Shown here piece after piece: positions 1 to 10,182 of a stretch of 24,754 nt of DNA (position 1 is the first letter of the stretch; every line of letters begins with the position of its first letter). The position numbers were made by a program, and so were the translations under genes. The DNA lies in the NCBI GenBank assembly GCA_910592005.1, contig CAJVPP010000911.1, forward strand, positions 1-24,754, in the 5' to 3' direction. The DNA is from Funneliformis mosseae (Eukaryota; Glomeromycota; Glomeromycetes; Glomerales; Glomeraceae). The notes under the pieces were generated by a model that was not told the DNA's origin, did not search any database, and was given only the letters and a program-made list of their open reading frames with translations.

Positions 1-600
1 TATATTATTAACATTAATATTTTATTTTTTATTAAAAAATTAATACTTTTTTTTTATGTTTGCAGGCAAATTTGCCTACTCTACAGTTTAAGGGATAAAA
101 TAATATTCTTGATATTTTAAAATAAATTATTTAAAAATATTTATTTTAAAGAAAATTTTTTTGAAAATATTTAATTATATTAATATTAATAATAAAAAAA
201 TTTATTTTTCTTAAAAATAATTATTTAAAAATCATATTAAAACAATTTTTTAAAAAAAATTATTTTAAAAATATTTCTTTTAAATAATATATTTTAAATA
301 TAATTTTTTTAAGAAAAATATTTTTAATATAATTTTTTCAAATTTGATTTATTCAAGTTTAATATTTAAAAAATAAAGTAAAAAATATTAATAAAATATT
401 TTAACTTTTATTATTTTAAGCTAATTTATTTAAGTTTAATATCTTAAAAATTAAAAAAGAAATATTTTAAAATTTTTTAACTAAAAAATTATATTCTAAC
501 CTTTATTATATTATGTTAATTTATTTAAATTTAGTATTTAAATATAAAAAATAAAAAATATTAATAAAACTAAAGATAGCATTACAATATTATAATGCTT
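1..600. other. AT-rich low-complexity DNA, no gene seen
   Basis: This stretch is almost entirely runs of A and T with short palindromic TTAAAAA/TTTTTAA motifs. I find no open frame of useful length and no recognisable protein fragment on either strand. A short, less AT-rich patch at about 60-95 (around GCAGGCAAATTTGCCTAC) contains a small GGCAAATTTGCC palindrome but has no identifiable role. Confidence 0.7.
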
Positions 601-1180
601 ATTTATAACAGATTAGCTAATTATAACTAAATAATATAATTAAATTATTTAATCATAATCAGCTTAGATTAGGTTATTTAGTAATAAAATAACCTAAATA
701 TAGTGATTAAATAATTTAAATATGACTAAATAATCTAGATATAACTAAATAACTTAGATATAGTGATTAAATAATTTAAATATAACTAAATAATCTAGAT
801 ACAGTCAACTCTTGTTATAACAAACTCTATGTCCTAGACCTCAATTTCACTATAAGGCTATAGTGAAGATTTTAAGAAATTTGATTAGCCAATTCGCTAT
901 AACAAGAGTATTTTTATTATATTTATTCAAAAAATTCATTATATCAAGAGTTCGCTATATCAAGAGTTGACTGTATAACTAAATAATCTAAAGTTAATAA
1001 TTTAAATGTGATTAAATAATCTAAGTAAATAACTTAAATGTAACGATTTTTTATATTTATTATTTTTTCTACTATATTCATTACCTTTAAAATTGATTAT
1101 CTTTACTATTTTTTATTTATTATTTATGATTATGTAATTAAATAACCTAAATATGACTACAGCTAAATAATTTAAAATGT
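600..1180. repeat. Degenerate minisatellite of TAACTAAATAATCTAGATA-like units
   Basis: Units of roughly 18-20 bp resembling TATAACTAAATAATCTAGA are repeated with drift between about 600 and 800 (two nearly identical blocks at 705-745 and 763-800) and again from 975 to about 1050, with scattered variants to 1180. The array is split by the MITE at 802-973, and matching units on both sides show that the MITE landed inside the array. No coding capacity is seen. Confidence 0.6.
802..973. mobile_element. 172-bp pogo/Tigger-type MITE with TA target duplication
   Basis: The element begins CAGTCAACTCTTGTTATA and ends in the inverted counterpart CTATATCAAGAGTTGACTG, flanked on each side by TA (800-801 and 974-975), the duplication expected for the Tc1/mariner-pogo group. 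CAGTC...GACTG ends are typical of pogo/Tigger-like elements. The sub-terminal motif CGCTATAACAAGAG recurs near 895, 936 and 953, possible transposase-binding repeats. A small hairpin CACTATA-AGGC-TATAGTG lies at about 849-866. It has no coding capacity. The pogo-like element at 20179-22450 has different ends, so it is not the obvious source of transposase. Confidence 0.8.
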
Positions 1181-1485
1181 CTATTTTTATTATTTACTAT
1201 ATATCAATAATACTTTCTAATATAATTTGCACTGGTAAGGATCTTTAGTTAATTAGTTATTAAATTCTATGTTGGTAATGTAAGCTGTCTATATCTGTTT
1301 AGATTCTAAATTTTATGTTGAAGTTTCTGCCTTTTTATGCCTCTTTGATTATCTGTTAAGGTATTGAGAGTGTTTCCCTTCTTTACCTATTTTTTTGATC
1401 ATCAAAATGTGATAAAAAAATACTGTATCAAGTAATGCAATAATTTAATGTAAATCTACATTTAATTTTAGCTAACATTATATCA

Positions 1486-1711
1486 TAATTTTGACCAGTC
1501 TTTAGAATATGTAATTTGAAAATCTAACTCAGCGTCATGGTAGTGATCTGGTAGTGACTTGAAGCTGTTATAAAACTAGTGAAGAACTGGTAAAGAGCTA
1601 GTGTAGTTCTATTAATTTACTAGTTTTAGACTACTTATATACTAGCTTAGATATTATATTATTATATCCAAAGATTTAGCCGAAATTATGGAATAGTGTT
1701 GGTCAAAATTA
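1486..1711. repeat. Possible short inverted-repeat element
   Basis: TAATTTTGACCA at 1486-1497 is matched in inverted orientation by TGGTCAAAATTA at 1700-1711, a perfect 12-bp arm in otherwise unremarkable sequence. It could be a small MITE whose outer limits are lost, since looser inverted similarity continues outward to about 1425 and 1750. In such AT-rich DNA a chance match is also possible. No target duplication could be fixed. Confidence 0.3.
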
Positions 1712-1829
1712 AGTGAATTTATTATAATTTACTGCACTTTGAATTCTGAGTACTTTTTCGTAACTTTTTCATAACTTTTGAAAGATATTTAAAAGATGTT
1801 CACCTACTTTAAATATCATATTATACTCA

Positions 1830-1990
1830 AGTATTTATTAGTAATAGGATATCCTTTTTCCATTTTTTTATATAAAAATTCTAAAAAAAAAGATATTCTG
1901 AATAATATATCTGAATACATACTAGTGAAAGGATATTCTTTTTCTATTATTTTATATAAAGATTCTGAAGAAAGATACTCTAGATAATAC
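1830..1990 (+). repeat. 84-bp imperfect tandem duplication covering a 63-codon frame
   Basis: GGATATCCTTTTTCC at 1847 recurs as GGATATTCTTTTTCT at 1931, and similarity continues through a TTTATATAAA...TTCTGAA block, giving two units about 84 bp apart. A small plus-strand frame (1796-1987) reads through both and therefore contains a repeated GYPFSIFLYKNS / GYSFSIILYKDS segment. I do not recognise the peptide. Because 84 is a multiple of three, the open frame may simply follow from the duplication, so I do not call it a gene. Confidence 0.45.
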
Positions 1991-2745
1991 CTATTAAGAA
2001 TGCATTTATTTGTGATTTACTTGTCAACTTACTATGTATTTTTTTATATCTATTGAAAAAAAAAATTAAATATTTCTGAATTTTATAAAGTTATTATACA
2101 TTTTTATATTAATATCATGCATACACCAACTACTTCAAGATCTTGAATAATATTAATATAGATAATATCTAGCTAAAAAAAATTACTAATATCTGTATAC
2201 AGTATTTTTACTATAGTTCGTACGCAATTTTAGTTTTTGACTTTTAAAATTATAATAAAATATGCATTTTGAACATCTGATTATAATAATAAAATTTTTT
2301 TAATGAATAAAACTTTATATAATACATAAATTTATAAGTGAAAATAAATAAATAAGATAATAATAAAATAAAAATTTAAAAAGATGATAAAAAAAAGTAT
2401 AAGAAGAGGATTTGAAGGATATTTGGTATCTTCAAAAAAAAAAATTTTAGTTAGAAATTTTTTTTAGAAACATTAGATTTTATAACTTTTTTTATAGATT
2501 ATAATATATGACTATTTTATATAACCTTAATTATTAAATTAAATATTTCTAAAAAGAAAAATATCAGTCAAAAATATATTAAAAATAAGCAATCTCAAAT
2601 ATATTACTATTTTAAAATCCAAATAAAATTATGCAAATAAAAATTATAACTTCATCATAATCTTAAGCATTATATGCATTTTCAATATCTAATTAATTAA
2701 TATTTACTAAGGTAGCAACATATTATCTCTTATTACCTATATTAG
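1991..2745. other. AT-rich intergenic DNA
   Basis: Runs of A and T dominate and stops occur in all frames. From about 2700 the composition becomes slightly richer and leads into the polymerase relic, whose true start may lie in this stretch but cannot be fixed. Confidence 0.5.
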
Positions 2746-3343
2746 AATATTCAAGGTCCTACTACTTCTGATCAAACTAATTATACTGAAATCATTTGCT
2801 ATGATAATGCTAGCTTTTTAGCTGATATTTTATTATATAATGAGATCATAACAGAATATGATAATAAGATATCAAATATACTTCAACAATATTTATCTAA
2901 TAAGCAATCTGTGCATTTTATACCTACAGTTATAAGTAATGAAGTTGAATACATTAATGGGGTGTTCATTTATATTTTACACGTAATTGCTTGATTAATG
3001 AGCAAAAGGTAGTCATAAATATTATAAGTATTAGGCCTTTCTTTGATGTCATAGTACTTGAAAAGGTATCACTATCTATATTTAAGTCCAAATTAGTGAG
3101 GATATTATCTAATATTCTCAGAAATATATCAAAGTTTGAGATTAGAACTATTAGCATTTTTCTACTTTAAGGGTATTATACAGAAAAGAAGTTATGCATT
3201 CATGTGAAAACATAAAATTATTTTGACTAGCATAATGTGTTGAAGATAGTTTGTAAGGTTAGTATTAGCACTACTTTTAATGATTTAACTCCTATGTACT
3301 ATTATTACAAAATAGCTTGTGAAAAAAAATTGTCTCTTTCAAG
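2746..3343 (+). pseudogene. Family B DNA polymerase relic, N-terminal part (5' of the hAT insertion)
   Basis: This is the front of a large family B DNA polymerase. Two frames joined by a frameshift near 2985-2995 give recognisable protein: a first block with TEIICYDNASFLADILLYNE and FIPTVISNEVEYINGVFIY, then VVINIISIRPFFDV, KVSLSIFKSKLVRILSNILR, GYYTEKK and LTPMYYYYKIACEKK. The order RPFFDV... then GYxTEKK... then YYYxKIAxE fits the N-terminal region ahead of the exonuclease domain in eukaryotic-type and large-DNA-virus-type polymerases. Stops replace expected Arg or Trp codons. The reading runs into LSLS at 3325-3343, where the hAT-like element begins, and resumes at 4034. The true start is not visible. 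Identity is from family recognition, not a search. Confidence 0.75.
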
Positions 3344-4033
3344 TAAAGCTCTGAATAGTTCAGATTAATCTGAAGATTTTTTGGATCAATTCAGTTTGAA
3401 TCAGTTTCAAATTACATAAAAATTGATCTAAAAATTTTCAGTTTAGTTCAGATTTTTTCAGATTATTATTCTAATCCAAACTAAAAAAAATCTAAACTGA
3501 ACTGATAATTTCAGATTAATCTGAAAGTTCAGTTCAATTATATGCAAAACTCTTAGAGGATCGCAAAATTTGCAAATTCTCTAAGAGAATCACAAAAATT
3601 TAGCAAAACTCTTAGAGAATTGCAATTTTTTGTGATTTCTTTTTGAATTTCACAAAAAAATTGCGAAAATCTTGAAGAATCGCAATTTTTGTAATTTCTT
3701 TTAGAATTTCGCAAAATTATTGCGAAACTCTTAGAGAGTTACAAAAAATTGCGATTTTTCTTTGAATTTTGTAAACCTTAAAGAGAAATTTGTGATTTTT
3801 TGTAATTTTCCTAGAGTTTCGCATATAAATTGCAGAATTCTTATATAATTGAACTATAATTTTAGATTAATCCAAAAATTTCAGTTCAGTTCAAATTTTT
3901 ACCAGTTTGCGATTTAGTTCAGATTCAGATTGACATTTTTAAGATTAATAATCTGAACTGAACTGAACTGAAATTTTCAGTTCAAATACAGATTGGCATC
4001 TAATCGGACTAAACTGAACCGTTCAGAGTTTTA
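3344..4033. mobile_element. 690-bp hAT-like non-autonomous element inserted in the polymerase relic
   Basis: The left end TAAAGCTCTGAATAGTTCAG is matched in inverse at the right end (reading inward TAAAACTCTGAACGGTTCAG), with 17 of 20 positions agreeing and all differences transitions. The flanks CTTTCAAG (3336-3343) and CTTTTAAA (4034-4041) look like an 8-bp target duplication with two C/T-type changes; T at position 2 and A at position 7 fit the hAT preference. Inside the ends are repeated TTCAG/CTGAA motifs on both strands, then a palindrome-rich tandem array. There is no coding capacity. A shortened relative lies at 9515-10182. Confidence 0.75.
3546..3850. repeat. Tandem array of about 60-bp hairpin units inside the 690-bp element
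   Basis: About five units of 52-62 bp follow the plan AAACTCTTAGAGAAT-CGCAATTTTTTGCGATT-(T-rich)-TTTCGCAAAAAATTGCG. Each unit therefore contains one or two self-complementary segments built on CGCAA/TTGCG. Units differ mainly by transitions. The homologous array in the other copy (9706-10085) has about six units, so copy number varies. Confidence 0.65.
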
Positions 4034-6830
4034 CTTTTAAATTAAGTAATATTAAATAATTATTTTTACGAATACATTTAAGAAGTACTTATCTCTTCCA
4101 AATTTCTGTGAATAATTATAATCTAACAAGTGAAGATAATTATAATAATCCATTATTTTCTTAGTTCTTTTATGAAATTTCACTCTTGTTCTTACATAAG
4201 ATATAGAAACATATAGTTCATTTAGACTAGACAACTTTTTCACTATATAGAGTGATGAATTTAATGTATTTATAATTTCTATTGAAAAGATGATCCTAAT
4301 CTACTAAAGTAAATCTGTTTTATAGATATTGAAATTATACTAGACCTGTGTTAGACTACAATTATATGCAAAAATTAAGTAAATTTGTTAAAAGCCTTCA
4401 CCTTATGTTAAAAACTATTAGCTTTGAATATACAAATAGATTTTAATGATTTACAATATAATTGAAGATTTATTGTAGAAAAAGCAAAAAATCTAGAGTA
4501 CTTAAATGGATGTACAATTAAATATCATTAAAGCCTTTAAGTTTTAAAATAATTTCAAAATGACAATATTAATATAATACAATAAAGGTCAATAATAAAG
4601 ATTTCTATTTAAAGCATCTTAAAATCTTCAGATATATAACTATTGATGTCTGATCATATTTTATGAAATTCTATGATAAGGTCAAAAAAAGCATTTTAGC
4701 ATATTACTTAAAGGAGTATGAACTTAATAATAAGTTGAATATACTTTCTATTATATATTTAAGTATTATAGAAAGACGTTAAAAGAAACTAATACTACAA
4801 CAACTGTGAAGTGGTCAAATATTATATTATTAATACTATTAGCTATCAGTGGTTAATGGTAAAGTGTAATTCAATTAATGAGTATAGGAAGGTAGTATCT
4901 GTAATCTTTATATTATTATATGATTAATATTATTTTGCAATAAGAATGAAAGTGTGTAATCTTTTAAGTGCTAGTGTGTAGCAAGAAGAAATTTTAATTA
5001 GCATAATTTCATATGAACAAACAGAAATAAGAAAGTACCCTAGGGCCTATATTTTTCCACTGGTAAAGGATCTCAAAAATAGATGATCTGTAATTAGCTT
5101 AAACTTTATATTATTGTATTTAAGCCTTATCATGATATACAATCTCTCACCTGATAAAATCATTTTATCTTGAAAGCATACTAAATCTTTAAAGAAAAGT
5201 GGTAAAAGCTTTATAAAATTAATTTTAAATTTAATGATTGTGATGTTCTCATATAATCTATAGAGCATGAAAATTAAATCAATATGAAAGGTTCTTATCC
5301 AAAAATATTAGAGAAGTTACTTATTAGACAAAATTCACTAAAAAGACATTTTGCTTTATTAAAGAATAAAAATAAGAATTAGAAAAGGAAATTAGTTTAG
5401 CAGAAACAAGAGGTAAAAATATTACAGATGCTTTAAAAGCTGAATACTCTTCAGTTTCCTTTAATGTCGCAAAATAACTCGCTTTAAAAGTGTATATAAA
5501 TATGTCTTATAGTAAAGCTGAGAATAGTAGATCTCCTTTCTTTTTGCGAGTATCAGGTAGAATAACATCAGCTAGACAGTGAAATATCAAGCATATTGCC
5601 AACTTTGTTAGAAGAAAAAGGTTTAGTGTAAAATACAAAAATACTAATTTATTATATCTTATTTATCTAGAAGAATATTTTTAAAAGTGTAATAAAAAAT
5701 ACATTTCAGAAAATATATCAAAAGAAAAGTATTGGAAGAGATGGTGTAATATCTATGAAGGTAATGAGTGATTCTGAGACAAAGTTAATGACTTTTTCAG
5801 GATAGATAACAAATTTCTTTATCTTAAAATGGCATATAATGAAGTTTTATTCCTAGTAGTATTTATTGAAAAGAAAAAATACTATGACATTTCACATTTA
5901 AATAAATCCAATTTTGATAATAAGCTTTTATCTAAGGAGTTGAAACTGTAAAACAGAGGCAGTTTAGTATTTTTTGCAAAATAGAAAATGTATTATAGAA
6001 GTATGTATTTACGAGAGTAAGCAATACACGTATCTTACATTAGATTATAAAGAATATGCTTATAGAGATCATAAATAATATTTTACAGATAGATCTTAAT
6101 AGAGTGATTAAAACTGCTATGTAAAAACCTAATAAAAATAATAAAAGTGTCCAATATTTTATTTACGAATATAAGATAAATACACTCATAAAGAAGCAGA
6201 TACTAAATAGTGCATAAAAAAAGGCTTAACACTTGAGTCTTATCTTTATGAAATCTCAGTAGTTTGAATATCAGAAAGGGTAAGTGACAAAATGGAGTAT
6301 CCAGAAGTGAAAAAATATCTTAGTAAGAAGATTGATGCTAACTATTATCTGAAAACTATTATCAGTATCTGTGCGTGATTTATAAATTATGATACTATAT
6401 TTCAGAAATTATGCTGGAAGCCTTAACATATTAGATAAGCAAAAGGAATCTATTTACTTAAAGCTTTTATCATTACTCAAAGAAATTTCTAAGATCAATA
6501 TAAAATACAAAGAGCAATATATAAATTTGTTACTAAAAGTAATAAGTGCCAATCAAAAATCATAAGCTTAGAAAAATATATACTATTATATTATCTAAAA
6601 AATGAGTGTAATTTACTAATTAATTTGTGAAATATATAGTACAGAATAGTTAATTTAGAAATTATATACTATTGAATATTATTAAAGTTACAGAAAAATA
6701 AAAAAGATAATTCATCTGAAGCAAATATAGACAATATTATCAAATTATATTATTAAATATTCTAGCGGAGGTGTAAAAATTTTAGCTAAAAAAACTTAGT
6801 CTCAAAGAGATGCTTTACATAATATTATTT
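4034..6830 (+). pseudogene. Family B DNA polymerase relic: exonuclease and polymerase domains
   Basis: This is the continuation after the insertion. Exonuclease motif II is visible as FNDLQYN-stop-RFIVEKAKN (4442-4500). Exo III reads VVKYYIINTISYQ, with the catalytic Asp codon now AAT (4832-4834). Polymerase motif A reads LNFILLYLSLIMIYNLSPDK, again Asp to Asn (5102-5104). Motif B lies near 5461-5530 (LALKVYINMSYSKAENS). Motif C reads KYKNTNLLYL, where YGDTDS would be expected, with both catalytic Asp codons now AAT (5640-5642, 5646-5648). Later blocks include YLKMAYNEVLFLVVF and KKKYYDIS. The reconstructed length, over 1000 codons, suits eukaryotic nuclear or large-DNA-virus polymerases rather than short plasmid types. 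Many stops and frameshifts make it dead. The C-terminal limit is uncertain; the last plausible block is GGVKILAKKT near 6765-6800. Confidence 0.8.
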
Positions 6831-6839
6831 ATATATTTT

Positions 6840-7564
6840 TTCTTGTATAATAATACTAGTTAGCTTCAATTCTTATATTCAATCTGATTATAAGGTGACC
6901 TCTTCTGACTTCTGATTATATAACTCAACCTTAGATATGTCTGAAGATATAAATTGCTAATCTAAATGTATTAGTCGCTTTTTTTTCTATATATTTCATA
7001 TTCTTTTTTCAACTATAATCTATATAATTGCAACTAATAGTAAAGTAAATATAAAATATGTTATTATTAACATTAATAAGAAGCTTATAATAATAGGAAC
7101 AATTGTTAGTAAAGATACTGCTTCTGTGCTATCTACAGAAATTATTTGAGATGAAGGATTAAGAGTAGAAATTTGTGATAAATTATTCATAAAGTATCTA
7201 CTTCATTATTTTTTCTTTGATAATATTTCTTAAAGATAAATATTTTTTTAGTAGATTTAATCATGCTGAAGACAAAGTATCTATTTTTTAACTAGTTATT
7301 TCATATGTCACTTCTATCTTTTTTTCTATATATTCTATTGTATATTCTTTTGAATTAAGATCCTCTTTCACTTATTCCAATTTAAGCCTGAAAAATCGAT
7401 CTCTTTAAGATCAAATAAGTTTATTTAGGCTGACTTTCTATCACCTCTTCTATTATATCCCAATCATAATATGTATATTCTAGTTTTATATTCTTCAATT
7501 TACCTTTCAATTCATGTACTTTAGCTTTAAGAGAAAGGATTTTGATATTATTAATAGACAAAGC
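6840..7564. other. Stretch without recognisable gene
   Basis: Both strands are AT-rich with frequent stops. A minus-strand frame at 7421-7603 can be read for 60 codons with a Lys/Leu/Glu-rich, coiled-coil-like sequence (LSLKAKVHELKGKLKNIKLE). It overlaps the second exon of the hAT relic in another frame, so it may be a chance frame or part of a different inserted gene. I recognise nothing else here. Confidence 0.4.
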
Positions 7565-8250
7565 TTTCTGTACCAAAATCTCTACTTGGATTTGTCTAGC
7601 CATTAAGACCTAATTATTACAAAATAAATAAATTAAAATAAAAGTATTTTAAGTTTTTTTAATAATTAATTTACATACCTAAAGTTAAGTCTTTTGTATT
7701 TTTCAGATTTTTTTTAATATTTTTATTAATTTGTACAAGTTCTGTATCTAATAACTATTTTAATAATACTTCACGAGATGGTAAGATAAACCCAGGATTT
7801 AAAGCTTTAAGTAAATTAACAAAAAATAGATTTTCAACAATTTGAAATGATATACCATAGTATATAAATATCATAATAAGTATTTACTCAATTTCTTTTT
7901 GACAAGAAGGTTTAATATCTGCTGAACTATAATAGTCATCAACCCATTTTTGACCTTGAATAGTTTTTACTTTTTTAACTGATTGTTATAAACTTTCATT
8001 GTCAAAAATTTCCTGATTAACTAATCGTTTTGCATTTTCATTTGTTTCTATACAATATAAAAGAATATGAGTATGAAGATATTGTAATCTTTTTTACTTA
8101 AAATACTAATTGCAATATTTACAAATTGCTTGATAATAGCCACCACTATTTGAATCTTTTTGAATAAAATGATTACAAATTAGACTAAATTTTAGTTCAG
8201 TTTTTATTCTAATATTTTCTTATTCATTATTAGAATTACACCTTTTTTTA
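7565..8250 (-). pseudogene. hAT-family transposase relic with BED zinc finger
   Basis: Read on the minus strand, one frame runs through with only point stops. It has a BED-like finger (ICNHF...GGYYQAICKYCN...YLHTHILLYC: Cys pair at 8112-8123, His-x-His at 8067-8075), then GQKWVDDYYSSADIKPSC, GISFQIVENLFFVNLLKALN, PGFILPSREVLL and KNTKDLTLG. After a retained intron it continues LNG-stop-TNPS. This order is characteristic of hAT transposases, where the last block is normally (L/F)DGWT, carrying the first catalytic Asp. Here Asp has become Asn and Trp a TAG stop. The C-terminal half, including the rest of the RNase-H fold and the dimerisation domain, is missing. It could have served the hAT-like elements nearby, but no ends link it to them. 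Confidence 0.75.
7610..7678 (-). other. Retained spliceosomal intron (69 bp) in the hAT transposase relic
   Basis: On the minus strand the exon ends TTAACTTTAG, followed by GTATGTAA... and closing with ...TAATAATTAG before GTCTTAATGGC. Removing 69 bp joins codons TTA-GGT-CTT-AAT-GGC in frame, giving LTLGLNG, exactly the expected junction in hAT transposases. GTATGT is a strong donor. The intron shows that the host splices and that the copy is not a processed one. Confidence 0.7.
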
Positions 8251-8467
8251 TTGAAAGAGTTTTGATTATTTATTATAATATATTATATTAATTGTAATTA
8301 GTTAGAAAGATAACATAAAAGATATGTAAACACGTTCATATTACAGATTTATTTATAAACATATATTACAAATTTGTAAAACTTAACAATTATAATAACA
8401 ATATTGTAATGCATAATTTGTCATACTATCATTAAATATTATAATATATAACAAATTTTATTCATCA

Positions 8468-8835
8468 TTGTGTATTAGTTACAATATGTATTACATTATC
8501 ATATTATTATATCATAATAATACAACTGCAAATTTAGTTAATTATATATTGGGTAGAATTATAAAAAAGATTTTAATGAAAATACTTGAAAAAAGCTTTT
8601 TTAAGACTAGAAAGCCTGTTAATGTTTTATTCTTCTCAGACTATTTACTATGTGTCTTTTCAATATATCTAAACAAGAAAAAAATAGTTTATTTATTGCA
8701 TTTTCTAATTTTAAATCATTTAGTGTATTAGAATACAATGTATTATTGAATGCTTTAGCCTATCTTATGAAAGATTTAAATCTTTTTAAATATGATAAAC
8801 TCAGATTTGATCTAATAAACAATATAAAGATTTAA
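8468..8835 (+). pseudogene. Unrecognised small frames, possibly one frameshifted relic
   Basis: Two overlapping plus-strand frames (8468-8731 and 8650-8835) can be joined by a shift near 8650 into one peptide of about 90 residues: KILEKSFFKTRKPVNVLFFS, then FNISKQEKNSLFIAFSNFKS, then VLEYNVLLNALAYLMKDLNL and a short tail. The composition (Lys/Asp/Asn with spaced hydrophobics) is protein-like, and the join leaves no internal stop. I do not recognise a family, and AT-rich noise is a real alternative. Confidence 0.3.
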
Positions 8836-9514
8836 TTATAAAGGCTCACTATATTAATAAATACAAAAAAATAAATACAAATCATATCTTAAAAATAATG
8901 CAAATATATATATATGATTTGCACATTATATAGCTTTTATTTTTTAGTAATAATTTTTCTGATATCACACTACTGCGCATTTCAGTTATTTAATTCATAT
9001 GATGCCTATTCTGTATTAATGAGCAAAGATTTCTATAAACTCAGTATAGATTTTTTTCCATTTTTTTATAAGGTTATCTAATTATACTATACTTTTACAA
9101 CTCTTTAAAATATCATAATATAATAGCTCTTTACCAATTATTCTTTTGTAATCTGTTAGAAATTTATGATATTTCTAAGATCTTCTTTCTTTTTATTGCT
9201 TTACAATAAAATCACATATCAATTTCTAAGATACCGCAAAATAATTTACTATTTCATTTTTTTTCTCAGTTTCAGTAACAATCAAAAATTTCTCAGAACT
9301 AAGACCAATATATTTATTTCAACTTTAGGTAAATTAACTAAACTGATTTTAGAGGAATCACCTAAAAAAATAGAGACAAATACTGAAAGAATAAGTGTGT
9401 TGAAACGTTTTTTTAGAAGATTCAATCACATGTACATGATAATTTGTCACACTGATTACTTTTTGATCATCTGTATTATCTGTAGAAGATTTGAAGAAGA
9501 AAATTATAATATTT
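8836..9514. other. AT-rich stretch with an unassigned frame
   Basis: A 123-codon plus-strand frame (9166-9537) is open but ends inside the downstream mobile element and has a composition typical of AT noise. The minus strand over the same interval gives equally protein-like text (LGDSSKISLVNLPKVEINIL, then SSEKFLIVTETEKKNEIVN) with only a few stops further on, so the coding strand cannot be decided. No family is recognised. Confidence 0.35.
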
Positions 9515-10182
9515 TAAACTGGTTCAGATTAATCTGAAAATTTTCGTATTAGTTTGATTCAGTTTAGTTTCAGATTGCATAAAAATCAATCTGAAAATTT
9601 TCAGCTTGATTCAGATTTTTTTTAGATTATAATTCTAATCTGAACTAAAAAAATTTGAACTGAACTGATAATTTCAGATTAATCTGAAAGTTCAGTTCAA
9701 TTATATGCGAAACTCTTGAAAAATCGTAATTTTTTGCAATTTTTCTTAGAATTTTGCAAAAATATTGCAAAACTCTTAGAAAGTCACAATTTTTTGTGAT
9801 TTTTTTTAAATTTCACAAAAAAATCACAAAAATCTTAAAGAATCACAATTTTTGTGATTTTTCTTAATATTTTGCAAAAAATATTGCAAAATTCTTGAAG
9901 ATTCACAAAAAATTGCGATTTCTCTTTAAATTTTCGCAAAAAATGTGAAAATCTTAAAAAATCGCAATTTTTGCGATTACTTATTGAATTTTGCAATTTT
10001 TCATGAAATTCAAAAAGAAATTTGCAATTTTTGCGATTCTTCTAGAGTTTCGTATATAAATTGTAGATTTCTTCAAGATTCGCATATAATCAAATTGTAA
10101 TTTTAGATTAATCTGAAAATTTCAGTTCAGTTCAGATTTTTACTGGTCTGCGGTTCAGTTTAGATTCAGATTAGCATTTTTA
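9515..10182. mobile_element. Truncated second copy of the 690-bp hAT-like element
   Basis: From GGTTCAGATTAATCTGAAAATTTT onward this matches the element at 3344-4033 almost continuously through its left sub-terminal region, hairpin array and TTCAGTTCAGATTTTTAC(C/T)(A/G)GT... segment. The left terminus is eroded (TAAACT-GGTTCAG, with about six bases lost). The right copy stops after GATTAGCATTTTTA, lacking the last 90 or so bases, including the right terminal repeat. Differences from copy 1 are largely C/T and G/A. No target duplication can be assigned. Confidence 0.75.
9706..10085. repeat. Hairpin-unit tandem array of the truncated copy
   Basis: About six units of 50-65 bp share the plan AAACTCTTGAAAAATCGCAATTTTTGCGATT...TTTTGCAAAAAATTG. 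Every unit carries a CGCAA/TTGCG-type inverted repeat. The array is one unit or so longer than in the copy at 3344-4033. Confidence 0.6.

Noticed and set aside
2966..3157. Minus-strand 63-codon frame as a gene
   Set aside because: It lies opposite the polymerase N-terminal blocks, which are far more convincing on the plus strand.
3546..3850. CRISPR array
   Set aside because: Units are adjacent without unique spacers, palindromic throughout, lie inside a transposable element and occur in a eukaryotic setting. There are no cas-like genes.
9166..9537. 123-codon plus-strand frame as a membrane protein gene
   Set aside because: The Phe/Ile/Tyr-rich text is what AT-rich DNA gives by chance, and the frame runs into the left end of a mobile element. 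The opposite strand is equally protein-like.
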